Part shown: in pieces, positions 52,045-60,155 of the stretch
How positions within the stretch are numbered: the stretch's first letter is position 1
Layout of the letters: each line of letters opens with the position of its first letter
From: Sphingomonas_O antarctica
GTDB lineage: Bacteria; Pseudomonadota; Alphaproteobacteria; Sphingomonadales; Sphingomonadaceae
Reading direction: 5' to 3'
Assembly (NCBI RefSeq): GCF_965137005.1
Contig: NZ_CBCRXM010000013.1
Coordinates: forward strand, 1 to 64,000
Length of the DNA: 64,000 nt
Position numbers and translations under genes: made by a program
The notes under the pieces: model-generated
The model's input: only the letters and a program-made list of their open reading frames with translations
Database searches by the model: none
What the model was told of the DNA's origin: nothing

Positions 52045-52464
52045 TTACTCTCCAGCATCAACTTGCTCGGGCGACCAATGATCCACGTCGCCGGTAATTT
52101 CGACCCAAGGGTGTTTGCGGTTTTCGTAAACCGAATAGCTTGGCGCGGGGAAATTCGGGTCGGCGAACGCACCCATCGGCACGGCGGTCACGCCGGGCAT
52201 CAGTTCGATCACATAAGTGACCGTCGCGCCGCATTCGGGACAGAAGTGGAAGGTCGCGCGATTGCCGCTGTCGGACACATTCGAATACGCCTTGGCCTCG
52301 CCCGTCACGGTGATGCGCTCGTCGGGCCAGCGCGCCTGCGCCGCAAAGGCGCTGCCCGAACGCCGCTGACAGTCGAGGCAGTGGCACACCGACACGCGCA
52401 CCGGCTCTCCTTCGCATTCGGCGCGAAGCTGGCCACAGCGACAGGTGGCGGTGCGGGTCGTCAC
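52045..52464 (-). CDS. GFA-family protein (glutathione-dependent formaldehyde-activating-like)
   Basis: 139 residues, GTG start at 52464 preceded by GGGAGAG. The zinc-binding CRCGQL and CHCLDCQRRSGSAF motifs and the second pair CPECGA are as in CENP-V/GFA domain proteins. The family name suggests formaldehyde-glutathione adducts but most members have unknown substrates. The gene is 16 bases upstream of the aldo/keto reductase on the same strand. Confidence 0.88.
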   Translation of the reverse strand: MTTRTATCRCGQLRAECEGEPVRVSVCHCLDCQRRSGSAFAAQARWPDERITVTGEAKAYSNVSDSGNRATFHFCPECGATVTYVIELMPGVTAVPMGAFADPNFPAPSYSVYENRKHPWVEITGDVDHWSPEQVDAGE

Positions 52465-52610
52465 GGCGTCTCTCCCTCGATTTCCTGCTGTCCTACACCG
52501 GCTTGCTTGTGGCAGGAACGCGGCATGACCCGACCGGCCTCGCCCCCCTTCCCCACAGCCCTTATTGGCACATGTGAATCGTGTGAACCGGGCGGCGGAG
52601 CGAAACGATA

Positions 52611-53378
52611 ATGGCAGATGTGAACCGTGTGAATCGCGGCACCATTCGCGTCGGCGTCGGTGGCTGGGATTACGACCCGTGGCGCGAGACATTCTACCCC
52701 GCGGGCCTCAGCAAGGCGAAGCAATTGCCTTATGCCGGGACCCAGCTGACGGCGATCGAAATCAACGGCACCTATTACGGCAGCCAGAAGCCCGAAACCT
52801 TCGCCAAATGGGCCAAAGCGGTGCCCGACGGGTTCAAGTTCGCGGTCAAGGCGTCGCGTTTCTGCACCAACCGCCGCGTGCTGGCCGATGGCACGGAATC
52901 GATCGAACGGTTCCTGACGCAAGGGCTGACCGAATTGGGCGACCGCTTGGGGCCGATCCTGTGGCAGTTCATGGCGACCAAGAAATTCGACGCCGACGAT
53001 TTCGCCGGGTTCCTCGCTTTGCTCCCCGCGACACAGGACGGCGTCCCGCTGCAACACGCCATCGAAGTGCGGCACGAGAGTTTCCTCGCGCCCGAATTTG
53101 CGGCGATGGTGGCAAAGGCCGGACACGCCGTCGTGTTCGCGCATTCGAACGACTTCCCCGAAATCACCGCGCCATCCTCCACGCTTTTCTATGCGCGGCT
53201 ACAGGAGAGCGTGGACGAAGTCGCGACGGGCTATGATGCCAAGGCGCTCGACGCCTGGGCGGCCCGGGCGAACGATTGGACCGCGGACGGGCGCGACGCC
53301 TATGTGTTCTTCATCTCGGGCGCAAAGCACCGCAATCCGGCGGCGGCCATGGCGCTGATAGAGAAATTGCAAAAGTAG
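52611..53378 (+). CDS. DUF72 domain-containing protein
   Basis: A 255-residue TIM-barrel-like protein of the DUF72 (YecE) family. The diagnostic VGVGGWDYDPWRETFYPAGLSKAKQLPYAG start, INGTYYGSQKPETFAKWA, FKFAVKASRF and the later VEVRHESF-type segment are present. Function is unknown; some members are proposed to act in DNA repair or sugar-phosphate metabolism. The ATG at 52611 fits the family. The stop codon lies inside REP doublet D. Confidence 0.9.
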   Translation: MADVNRVNRGTIRVGVGGWDYDPWRETFYPAGLSKAKQLPYAGTQLTAIEINGTYYGSQKPETFAKWAKAVPDGFKFAVKASRFCTNRRVLADGTESIERFLTQGLTELGDRLGPILWQFMATKKFDADDFAGFLALLPATQDGVPLQHAIEVRHESFLAPEFAAMVAKAGHAVVFAHSNDFPEITAPSSTLFYARLQESVDEVATGYDAKALDAWAARANDWTADGRDAYVFFISGAKHRNPAAAMALIEKLQK

Positions 53379-53463
53379 CTGGACCCCGGCTCGGAGGCCG
53401 GGGCGACGCAGTCCGGTTATTTTACCCCATATCGTCGCCCCGGGCTTGACCCGGGGTCCAGCT
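53377..53463. repeat. REP-like palindromic doublet D
   Basis: The arms AGCTGGACCCC...GGGGCGACG (53377-53408) and CGTCGCCCC...GGGGTCCAGCT (53433-53463) are complementary over about 30 bases and each has an inner GC hairpin. The left arm starts at the DUF72 stop codon and the right arm ends 20 bases before the dapB ATG. It is the only structure in that 105-base gap, so it may separate the two transcripts. Confidence 0.75.
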
Positions 53464-53483
53464 TCTTCTTCGGAATCACTCTT

Positions 53484-54212
53484 ATGGTGAAAATCGGAAT
53501 CTACGGAAGCAGAGGCCGCATGGGGCAAGCCATCGCTCACGCCCTCGCGGACCAGAATCTCGTCCTCGCGGGCGGGTCGGATGCGGGCGACGATCCGCTC
53601 GAACTGGCGAAGAAGAGCGACGTGCTCGTCGATTTCTCCGCGCCCGTAGCACTCGGCGGGAATCTCGATGCGGCCGTCGCGGCGAAAACGCCGATCGTCA
53701 TCGGCACCACCGGCCTGACCGAAGAACATCAGTCGATGATCGACGAGGCGGCGCAGTCGATTGCGGTGCTGCAGGCGGCGAACACCTCGCTCGGCGTGAC
53801 GTTACTCACCGCATTGGTCGAGCAGGCGGCGGCGCGGCTGGACGAGGATTGGGACGTGGAAATCCTCGAATTGCATCACCGCCACAAGGTCGACGCGCCG
53901 TCCGGCACGGCGCTCGCGCTGGCCGCTGCCGCCGCGCGCGGCCGCGCACGGAGCCTCCCCGAAGTCAGTCGCTTCGACCGCTTCGAAAACGACTCCCCGC
54001 GCGACCGTGGCAGCATCGGTTTCGCGTCGCTCCGTGGCGGATCCGCGGCGGGCGACCACACCGTGCTCCTCGCGACAGAAGGCGAACGCATCGAAATCAC
54101 CCACCGCGCCGAAAGCCGCGACATTTTCGCGCGCGGCGCGATCAAGGCGGCGCTGTGGCTCGTCCGCCTGTCGCCCGGGCGCTACACGATGAACGACGTG
54201 CTGGGGCTTTGA
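53484..54212 (+). CDS. dapB: 4-hydroxy-tetrahydrodipicolinate reductase
   Basis: A 242-residue NAD(P)H-dependent enzyme of lysine and diaminopimelate synthesis. The cofactor motif is VKIGIYGSRGRMGQAIA, the catalytic LHHRHKVDAPSGTALAL carries the histidine and lysine, and TTGLTEEHQ lies between. The length is slightly short of the E. coli enzyme but normal for this group. Its stop overlaps the nth start by 4 bases. Confidence 0.95.
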   Translation: MVKIGIYGSRGRMGQAIAHALADQNLVLAGGSDAGDDPLELAKKSDVLVDFSAPVALGGNLDAAVAAKTPIVIGTTGLTEEHQSMIDEAAQSIAVLQAANTSLGVTLLTALVEQAAARLDEDWDVEILELHHRHKVDAPSGTALALAAAAARGRARSLPEVSRFDRFENDSPRDRGSIGFASLRGGSAAGDHTVLLATEGERIEITHRAESRDIFARGAIKAALWLVRLSPGRYTMNDVLGL

Positions 54213-54874
54213 AGAAGGCCGATATTTTCGAGTTCTACCGGCGGTTGGCCGAGGCCAATCCGGACCCGCAGACCGAGCTTGAAAGCGTCAACATCTACAC
54301 CCTGCTCGTCGCGGTGGCACTGTCGGCGCAGGCGACCGATGTCGGGGTCAACAAGGCTACCAAGGCGCTGTTCGCCAAAGTGCGCGATCCGCAGGCGATG
54401 CTCGATCTTGGCGAAGACGGCCTCAAGCAGCACATCAAGACCATCGGCCTGTTCAACACCAAGGCCAAGAACGTCATCGCGCTCAGCCGGATGCTGGTCG
54501 ACAAATATGGCGGCGAAGTGCCGAACGAGCGCGCGCTGCTCGAGGAACTGCCTGGCGTCGGGCGCAAGACCGCCAATGTCGTGCTCAACGTCGCGCTGGG
54601 GGCGGAGACGTTTGCCGTCGACACCCATGTGTTCCGCGTTGGCAATCGCACCGGCCTCGCCAGGGGCAAGACGCCGCTCGCCGTCGAGACGATCCTCGAC
54701 CGCCAGACGCCGCAGCCGTTTCGCAGCCACGCACATCACTGGCTGATTTTGCACGGCCGCTACATCTGCAAGGCGCGCACCCCCGAATGCTGGCGCTGCG
54801 TCGTTGCCGAGCTTTGCGCGTTCAGGCCCAAGACACCTGCGCCGAAGCAGAAGGATGCCGGAGGAACGCCATGA
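54209..54874 (+). CDS. nth: endonuclease III
   Basis: A 221-residue DNA glycosylase/AP lyase for oxidised pyrimidines. The helix-hairpin-helix LPGVGRKTANVVLNVA carries the catalytic lysine, VDTHVFRVGNRTGLA has the catalytic aspartate, and the 4Fe-4S cysteines are in CKARTPECWRCVVAELC. It begins at TTG 54209 (KKADIFEFYRRL), overlapping the dapB stop; the in-frame extension upstream lies inside dapB and is shadow sequence. It overlaps the next gene by 4 bases. Confidence 0.95.
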   Translation: MKKADIFEFYRRLAEANPDPQTELESVNIYTLLVAVALSAQATDVGVNKATKALFAKVRDPQAMLDLGEDGLKQHIKTIGLFNTKAKNVIALSRMLVDKYGGEVPNERALLEELPGVGRKTANVVLNVALGAETFAVDTHVFRVGNRTGLARGKTPLAVETILDRQTPQPFRSHAHHWLILHGRYICKARTPECWRCVVAELCAFRPKTPAPKQKDAGGTP

Positions 54875-55236
54875 ACAAGCTGCTGCTCGCTACCGCCCTC
54901 ATCGCCGGTGCCGCCGAGGCCCGGCCGCGCGATATCCCCGTCGCGACGCCCGATGGCAAAGCGGTCAGCTGCCTCCAGACGACGCGGATCCGCGAAACGC
55001 GCGTGCGGTCGGACAGCGTGATCGATTTCTACACATCGGGCGGCAAGGTCTATCGCAACACCCTGCCCAACTCGTGCCCCAGCCTCGGGTTCGAAGAGAA
55101 GTTCGCTTACACCACTTCGACATCGCAGCTGTGCAATGTCGACATCATCACGGTGCTGCAAAGTGGTGGCGGCCTGTCGCGCGGCGCATCGTGCGGGCTG
55201 GGCATGTTTCAGCCGGTCCAGCTTGCCAAGAAGTAG
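54871..55236 (+). CDS. exported DUF6491-like protein
   Basis: 121 residues with a signal peptide (NKLLLATALIAGAAEA). The pattern VSCLQTTRIRETRVRSDSVIDFYTSGGKVYRN, CPSLGFEEKFAYTTSTSQLCNVD and SCGLGMFQPV matches DUF6491, a small family of exported proteins with conserved cysteines seen in sphingomonads and xanthomonads. Function is unknown. The ATG overlaps the nth stop by 4 bases. Confidence 0.75.
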   Translation: MNKLLLATALIAGAAEARPRDIPVATPDGKAVSCLQTTRIRETRVRSDSVIDFYTSGGKVYRNTLPNSCPSLGFEEKFAYTTSTSQLCNVDIITVLQSGGGLSRGASCGLGMFQPVQLAKK

Positions 55237-55261
55237 CGCGCCCGCGTAAGGCCGCGCCCAC

Positions 55262-55338
55262 GCACCGGTAGCTCAGCTGGATAGAGCACTGCCCTCCGAA
55301 GGCAGGGGTCAGGGGTTCGAATCCCTTCCGGTGCGCCA
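55262..55338 (+). tRNA. tRNA-Arg (anticodon CCG), probable island attachment site
   Basis: A 77-base gene with encoded CCA. Acceptor GCACCGG pairs with CCGGTGC, the anticodon stem CTGCC pairs with GGCAG, and the loop CTCCGAA reads CCG. The T arm is AGGGGTTCGAATCCCTT. The reading frame of the serine recombinase on the opposite strand ends at 55309 inside this gene, the arrangement expected if the element integrated at the tRNA 3' end. Confidence 0.95.
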
Positions 55339-56481
55339 TTCCCGTTCGATGTTGGGCACCATCCGTTTTGGATCGCCATCGAACCGGCAGATGGCGTGTT
55401 CCAGAGCGCGATTAGCGCCCACGATCTTGATAGTAGTGTCACCCACTTCGATGCGATCGACCATTGAACGGACGTAATGCTGGGCAAGAGCCGGGTTGTG
55501 GCAGCGCAACCCCTCGCGCATCAGGTCGCTAAACCGCTGCAAACGCTCGGGTGTGATGCGACGCTCAGACCGCTGCAACTTCCTTTCCAGCAATACGATA
55601 TCGGTTTTAATTCCGGCCAACTGGTTGGTCTGTTCAGCATATTTGCGTGAAAAGCGCTCATCTGTCGCCGTCAACACGCCTTCTGCCACCAAATCGAGAA
55701 GACGATCGACGCCCGCTTCAAGTGCGGTCTGCCGCGACCGCAACTGGCGCAGCGCCTCGCGGCGCGAACTGGACGCGTCGGCAGAATAGTCGAGCCAACC
55801 CGACAACAATGCTTGCAAGCGCTCGGGTTTCAACACTTGGGCTTCGATTGCCGTCAATGCGATTGCGTCGAGCTTGGCCATCGGCACCCGCCGCCCTCGA
55901 CAAACGCTTAAACCGGCGCGGGCGCGGTTTGAGCAAGCATAATATTTGTAACGTCCTGACTTGCCCGTCGACGTGGTCATTCCTCCGCCACAACCATCTC
56001 CGTCACAGCCGCATTTGAGGAGGCCAATCAGCAAGTTGTTGGTCGTTGTAACCCGTGCCGGGCGGTTCGCCGGGCGATGCTCGACAAGTCGTGCCTGCAC
56101 GGCCTCGAAGTCCTCTTGCGACACGATCGGCGGGACCGGGATCGCGATCCATTGGTCTTCGGGACGCATTTCGCCGGTACGAGCGTTACGTTTGTTATAG
56201 AGCGCAACTCCCACGTACGCGAGATTGCGGAGGATGCGCTGCACGTTCGAGATGTAGAAGTTGCCACCCCTCTGCTTGTAACCATGGTCATTCAGCCACG
56301 CGGCCAATCTGGTAATGCCGAGCGGTAGCCCGCCTGGTGGTCCATCAAGATAAAGTTCGAACATTTTACGCACGATGAAGGCTTCGTCTTCGTCAATCTC
56401 GAGTTTGCGCTTGCTCTTGCCTCCGCGACGCTCGGCTTCGTAACTGCGATACCCGAGAGGCGGCGTCTGCCCGTTCCAGAA
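55309..56481 (-). pseudogene. large serine recombinase, 5' end lost
   Basis: The remaining 390 codons start with FWNGQTPPLGYRSY, the junction after the catalytic domain, and include the recombinase domain (EAFIVRKMFELYLDG), the zinc beta-ribbon (LKCGCDGDGCGGGMT and YYACSNRARAGLSVC) and a coiled-coil C-terminus (RQLRSRQTALEAGVDRLLD). The N-terminal resolvase domain with the catalytic serine is absent, cut off at 56481 exactly at the IS6-family inverted repeat. It cannot catalyse excision. The final residues (GRDSNP) are encoded by the tRNA-Arg 3' end. Confidence 0.88.
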
Positions 56482-57280
56482 GGTGCTGTCAGGCTAATGC
56501 TAACTTGTCTCTGTCAGGAGGCGATGATGCAACCGATTTCCTACAAGCGGCACCGGTTTCCGCCCGACACGATTCGGCTCGCGGTGTGGCTGTATTTTCG
56601 CTTCACGATGAGTTTTCGGGACGTCGAGGAGCTGCTCGCCGCGCGCGGGATCGAGGTCAGCTACGAGACCATTCGGTGTTGGACGATCAAGTTCGGCCCG
56701 GCCATCGCCGCCAACATTCGGCGTCGCCGCGGGCGCGCCGACAGTGTGTGGCATCTTGATGAGATGGTCGTGCGGATCAGTGGTAAACGGATGTACATGT
56801 GGCGCGCCGTGGACAAGGAAGGTGAGGTCCTCGACATCTTGGTTCAGAAGCGCCGCAACAAAGCAGCTGCATTGAAATTGTTGCGAAAACTGATGAAGAA
56901 CCAGGGCGCCATGCCCGAGGCAATCGTTACCGATGGCTTGGCTTCGTATCCTGCGGCGATGAAAGTTCTGGGATGCCTGGCCCGGCATCATCCCGGCCGA
57001 TTACGCGACAACAACCGGGCCGAAAACTCTCACCTGCCGGTCCGGCGACGAGAGCGAAAAATGCAGCGCTTCAAGTCCCAGGGCCAGGCGCAACGCTTCG
57101 TTTCCACCCACAGCGCAATCTACAACACCTTCAATATCCAGCGTCACCTGATCTCCCGAAACACGATGCGCCTCTTCCGAACTTCCGCGATGGCGGAGTG
57201 GAACGCCGCGTCCGCCGCCGCTGCATGAAACGACAGAATTACGGTCTATTGCCGCTCCCGGAAGTTAACCTGACAACACC
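56482..57280 (+). mobile_element. complete IS6-family insertion sequence (799 bp)
   Basis: Terminal repeats GGTGCTGTCAGGCTAA (56482-56497) and, on the other strand, GGTGTTGTCAGGTTAA (57265-57280) match in 14 of 16 bases and enclose one transposase gene. The flanking 8 bases differ (TTCCAGAA on the left, TCCACGCC on the right), so the expected target duplication is missing. The left flank is the broken recombinase and the right flank the broken IS110 transposase. Confidence 0.85.
56527..57228 (+). CDS. IS6-family DDE transposase
   Basis: About 233 residues. The catalytic acidic triad is visible: WHLDEM, TDGLASYPAAM and the glutamate in NNRAENSHLPVRRRERKMQRF. The ATG at 56527 (MQPISYKRHRFPPDTIRLAVWLY) is preferred over 56524 because AGGAGG at 56516-56521 sits 5 bases before it. 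The fold and length agree with IS6/IS26 elements, which move by replicative cointegrate formation. It is unlike the transposase at the right edge in sequence but shares the ENSHLPxRRRER segment. Confidence 0.92.
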   Translation: MQPISYKRHRFPPDTIRLAVWLYFRFTMSFRDVEELLAARGIEVSYETIRCWTIKFGPAIAANIRRRRGRADSVWHLDEMVVRISGKRMYMWRAVDKEGEVLDILVQKRRNKAAALKLLRKLMKNQGAMPEAIVTDGLASYPAAMKVLGCLARHHPGRLRDNNRAENSHLPVRRRERKMQRFKSQGQAQRFVSTHSAIYNTFNIQRHLISRNTMRLFRTSAMAEWNAASAAAA

Positions 57281-57459
57281 TCCACGCCGACCAGGCACGC
57301 TGGCAGTGAGGCGAAGAAGGAAAGCAGGTCTCGGCGACGCACCTCTCGGGCAACGATAACTTGGCCTTGGTCATCCACGGCGTGGACGAAGAACACATGC
57401 TTGGCCAGATCGAGGCCAACCGTGGTGACAGACGACAAATCGATTGGTAATTTACCCAT
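57281..57459 (-). pseudogene. IS110-family transposase, 5' stub
   Basis: The stub of about 59 codons reads MGKLPIDLSSVTTVGLDLAKHVFFVH with the first DEDD aspartate in GLDLAKH, and ends at SLPACLVGVEV, normally followed by the rest of the catalytic domain. It is cut at 57280/57281 by the IS6 right end. An in-frame start at 57492 adds a few unrelated residues. Only the N-terminal part of the RNase H-like domain survives. Confidence 0.85.
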
Positions 57460-58076
57460 GGACGGTGCTCCTGTGCTGGATCGCTTCGACAACGATCACA
57501 GACTGGCAGCGGGTTCTTCCGAATCAACTGCCAAACAGAGCGCCGTCCACACCATCAGACTAACCGGAATCTGGTTCGTTCGCGGCGAAACTGGCTGCGC
57601 TTGGCTGAAATTGAGCGGAACAAAGCCAGCCTGAACTTGGCCCATTCGCGGGACATTCGCGCCAAACGTTGGCCGCGAACCAGATAGGAAATCAGCGGTG
57701 CATTACGTCTGACAGTGCCCGTCGGGGAGGGCTGGCTATTGAGGCGCGTAGGCGCCATCCCGAATTTCATGAACAGGAGTCCATTTACGCCATTCGGCCA
57801 CCCGAAAGCTGCCTGTCCACCTTCCACCCCTTGTGTCAGCAGACGTCGCATGAACGAATGACAGCTTTCGGGATTTGCCCGTGGGCACGGCGACGACTGG
57901 AATTGGGCGCGAAGGTGCCTGTCGGCTAACGACCCGTTTTCGGGCATTCTGACCTCGCCGACGTGCATCACACCTCGGCGATATAATCCATGACGGCTTG
58001 GTTCGGCCAGCGCTAGAGCGTCGGCGAAAGGTTGGCTCGTTGACGAACCGACCAGATTGCTCCAGCCGACTTCGTC
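57460..58076. other. 617-base gap with no recognisable gene
   Basis: Short open frames on both strands are not supported by composition or recognisable domains. The part next to 57459 is probably the upstream end of the broken IS110 element. A degenerate copy of the motif CGACTGG-xx-TTGGGCGCxAAGxTG lies at 57894-57916, related to copies at 60096 and 62862. The rest looks like decayed island DNA. Confidence 0.5.
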
Positions 58077-59018
58077 ATGATCGAGCTAGCGACACCCGAT
58101 CAGGCCCTGGTAACGTTGCTCAAAGCCCTTGCTGCCCGGAAATACAGGTTCACCACAATCACGCCTGCGTCACACGAACGCGTGCTCGGACGGCAACCCG
58201 CACGTATCGCGGAGACCGTAGAGGACGTGTTCGGCTGGAGCCTGCCCTTTGGGGAACGGCTCCTCCCAGCCGATCTGCTTGAACCACTTCGTGCGAGTGG
58301 CGGGCTGGAGGATGTGTTCGGGGCTTTTCGGGCGAAGCTGCGCGTGTCTTCGGTCGATGGCCGGCTATATGTCCATTCGTCCTTCCCGACGGTCGCTGCC
58401 GACGCGGTGTTCCTGGGCCCTGATAGTTATCGTTTCGCTCGCCTGATTGCAGCCGAACTGTCACGCCAGCCGCTGGCGAAGACAGCAAGGGTCGTCGATA
58501 TCGGCACCGGCGCGGGGGTGGGAGCGCTTACGGTTGGTGGACTAGCGCCCAACGCCAAACTGCTTGGCACGGATATCAACGCCGATGCCCTGCGGCTCGC
58601 TTCGGTAAATGCGACGGCGGCAGGGATGGATCTGCAGGTCATACAAACATCAGCCCTCGACGGCATTGACGGAACCTTCGATCTTATTTTGCTCAACCCG
58701 CCCTTCATTGCGGATGATGGCGACCGCGTATATCGCGATGGTGGAAGGCGCCACGGGGGCCAATTGTCGCTCGACCTTGCAAAAGCGGCGCTGGCCAGGC
58801 TTGCGCCGGGTGGACGGCTAATACTCTATACCGGCAGCGCGATCATAAAGGGTCAGGATCGCCTGCATCAGACGCTAGCTCGCCTAATCGAAAACGGATG
58901 TCGGCTGGAGTATAACGAGCTCGACCCGGACATCTTTGGCGAAGAGCTAAGTGAGCCTGCTTATTCAGAAGTTGATCGGATCGCTCTGGTTTCGGCGATC
59001 TTTCGCTGTCCAGTTTAG
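58077..59018 (+). CDS. class I SAM-dependent methyltransferase (HemK/RlmG-like)
   Basis: 313 residues. The SAM-binding motif is VVDIGTGAGVGAL (139-151) and the catalytic NPPF is at 207-210 in LILLNPPFIADDGD, the arrangement of the MTS/HemK group that methylates glutamine or nucleic-acid amino groups. A 110-residue N-terminal domain (SHERVLGRQPARIAETVEDVFGWSLPF) is separate and not recognised. The substrate is not predictable. It stands alone on the plus strand after the IS remnants and is likely island cargo. Confidence 0.8.
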   Translation: MIELATPDQALVTLLKALAARKYRFTTITPASHERVLGRQPARIAETVEDVFGWSLPFGERLLPADLLEPLRASGGLEDVFGAFRAKLRVSSVDGRLYVHSSFPTVAADAVFLGPDSYRFARLIAAELSRQPLAKTARVVDIGTGAGVGALTVGGLAPNAKLLGTDINADALRLASVNATAAGMDLQVIQTSALDGIDGTFDLILLNPPFIADDGDRVYRDGGRRHGGQLSLDLAKAALARLAPGGRLILYTGSAIIKGQDRLHQTLARLIENGCRLEYNELDPDIFGEELSEPAYSEVDRIALVSAIFRCPV

Positions 59019-59159
59019 ATTTCTGCCAATTACTCCATTGGAAAATTGGCGCGTAACGTTCTACTTCCACCGCTGTTGAGATGACGATCCAGCTGTGCAT
59101 TCCCGGCGCGGAACAATCTCAAGCCAACTGGCTTTAATCCGGATGAAAATCATCTCCGT

Positions 59160-60005
59160 ATGAGCCTTCCGTCTCTCCGCGGGGCACAGCTACGCATCAA
59201 CCTGACCTATCTCTGGTGTCACCGACGCTTACCGCGGCTTGCCGATCCATCGCTGTTTACCGAGCTCGTGCAGCTCAGAAAGATGTTCGACCGCGACGAA
59301 CGTATGCCCAAGCTTGCCGACAAGGTGGCCGCGAAGTCCATTGCTGCCGACCGGCTAGGCCGAGATTGGATCATCCCGATGCTTTGGTCGGGTGATGTCA
59401 TGCCCGACGAATGCCCGTGGATGGGCCCGGTGGTTGTCAAAGCGCGGCATGGCTGCAACCAGAATGCGTTCGTCTACAGCGACTACGATTGGGCAGTGGC
59501 CAAACGCGCATCAGCGTGTTGGATGCGACATGACTACGGCCAGTGGCTCGATGAGTGGGCCTATCGAGAGATACCCCGCGGGTTGTTGGTGGAGCCCAAG
59601 ATCGGGCCGAACGACAGCTTACCTTTGGACTACAAGGTTTTCGTCTTCGGCGGGCAGGCCACACATGTTCAGGTTCACCTCGATCGTGCCAGCCGTCATC
59701 AATGGGTGATCCATGACCGCGACTGGTGTGCGCTAGAAAACGGCGCACCCAACGTGGTCCGTCCTACTGCTCTCACCGCTATGCTGCTGGCTGCCGAAGA
59801 GATGGCCCGAGGTTTCGATTTCGCGAGAGTGGATTTCTACCAGCCCGACACCCAACCACTATTTGGGGAAGTTACTTTCTACCCTGGTTCGGGTCTGCTT
59901 GCCATTAATCCACCAAGATTGGATGCGGAATGGGGCAGGTTGTGGCTCAACGCACGTGCAGCGAACCAATGCCCCGCGCCAAGTAAGGCAGCACGCGCGC
60001 GATGA
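59160..60005 (+). CDS. TupA-like ATP-grasp protein
   Basis: 281 residues. LPRLADPSLFTELVQLRKMFDRDERMPKLADKVAAK, WMGPVVVKARHGCNQNAFVY, LVEPKIGPNDSLPLDYKVFVFGGQATHVQVHLDR and FARVDFYQPDTQPLFGEVTFYPGSGL follow the TupA/ATP-grasp family, which links acidic groups such as glutamate or uronic acids in teichuronopeptide-like polymers. The ATP-grasp identity is good; the acceptor is unknown. It is 141 bases downstream of the methyltransferase on the same strand. Confidence 0.8.
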   Translation: MSLPSLRGAQLRINLTYLWCHRRLPRLADPSLFTELVQLRKMFDRDERMPKLADKVAAKSIAADRLGRDWIIPMLWSGDVMPDECPWMGPVVVKARHGCNQNAFVYSDYDWAVAKRASACWMRHDYGQWLDEWAYREIPRGLLVEPKIGPNDSLPLDYKVFVFGGQATHVQVHLDRASRHQWVIHDRDWCALENGAPNVVRPTALTAMLLAAEEMARGFDFARVDFYQPDTQPLFGEVTFYPGSGLLAINPPRLDAEWGRLWLNARAANQCPAPSKAARAR

Positions 60006-60084
60006 AGGCACTGCCTCGCGCTCCTAAGATGGGAGCTCCCGGTCGGCTTCCACCAATTGGCTGCTTCTGAGATCTGTGATCCAT

Positions 60085-60116
60085 AAATTGAACGACTGGT
60101 TTTGGGCGCAAAGCTG
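60085..60116 (+). repeat. direct repeat copy, left of the GT4-GH13 pair
   Basis: AAATTGAACGA (60085-60095) and TTGGGCGCAAAGCTG (60102-60116) recur in the same order and orientation at 62833-62843 and 62862-62876. The two copies bracket the glycosyltransferase/GH13 operon. The spacer is 6 bases here and 18 there, so the two are diverged, not a recent duplication. Confidence 0.55.
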
Positions 60117-60155
60117 CGATCGCGGAGCGACTGCTTGGTTCTAACCTGCGACTAT

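Noticed and set aside
55148..55339. Minus-strand frame over tRNA-Arg (RKGFEPLTPAFGG)
   Set aside because: This is the well-known false protein from antisense tRNA sequence.
57555..57971. A 138-codon minus-strand frame in the island gap
   Set aside because: No domain, no ribosome site, and composition like random high-GC sequence.
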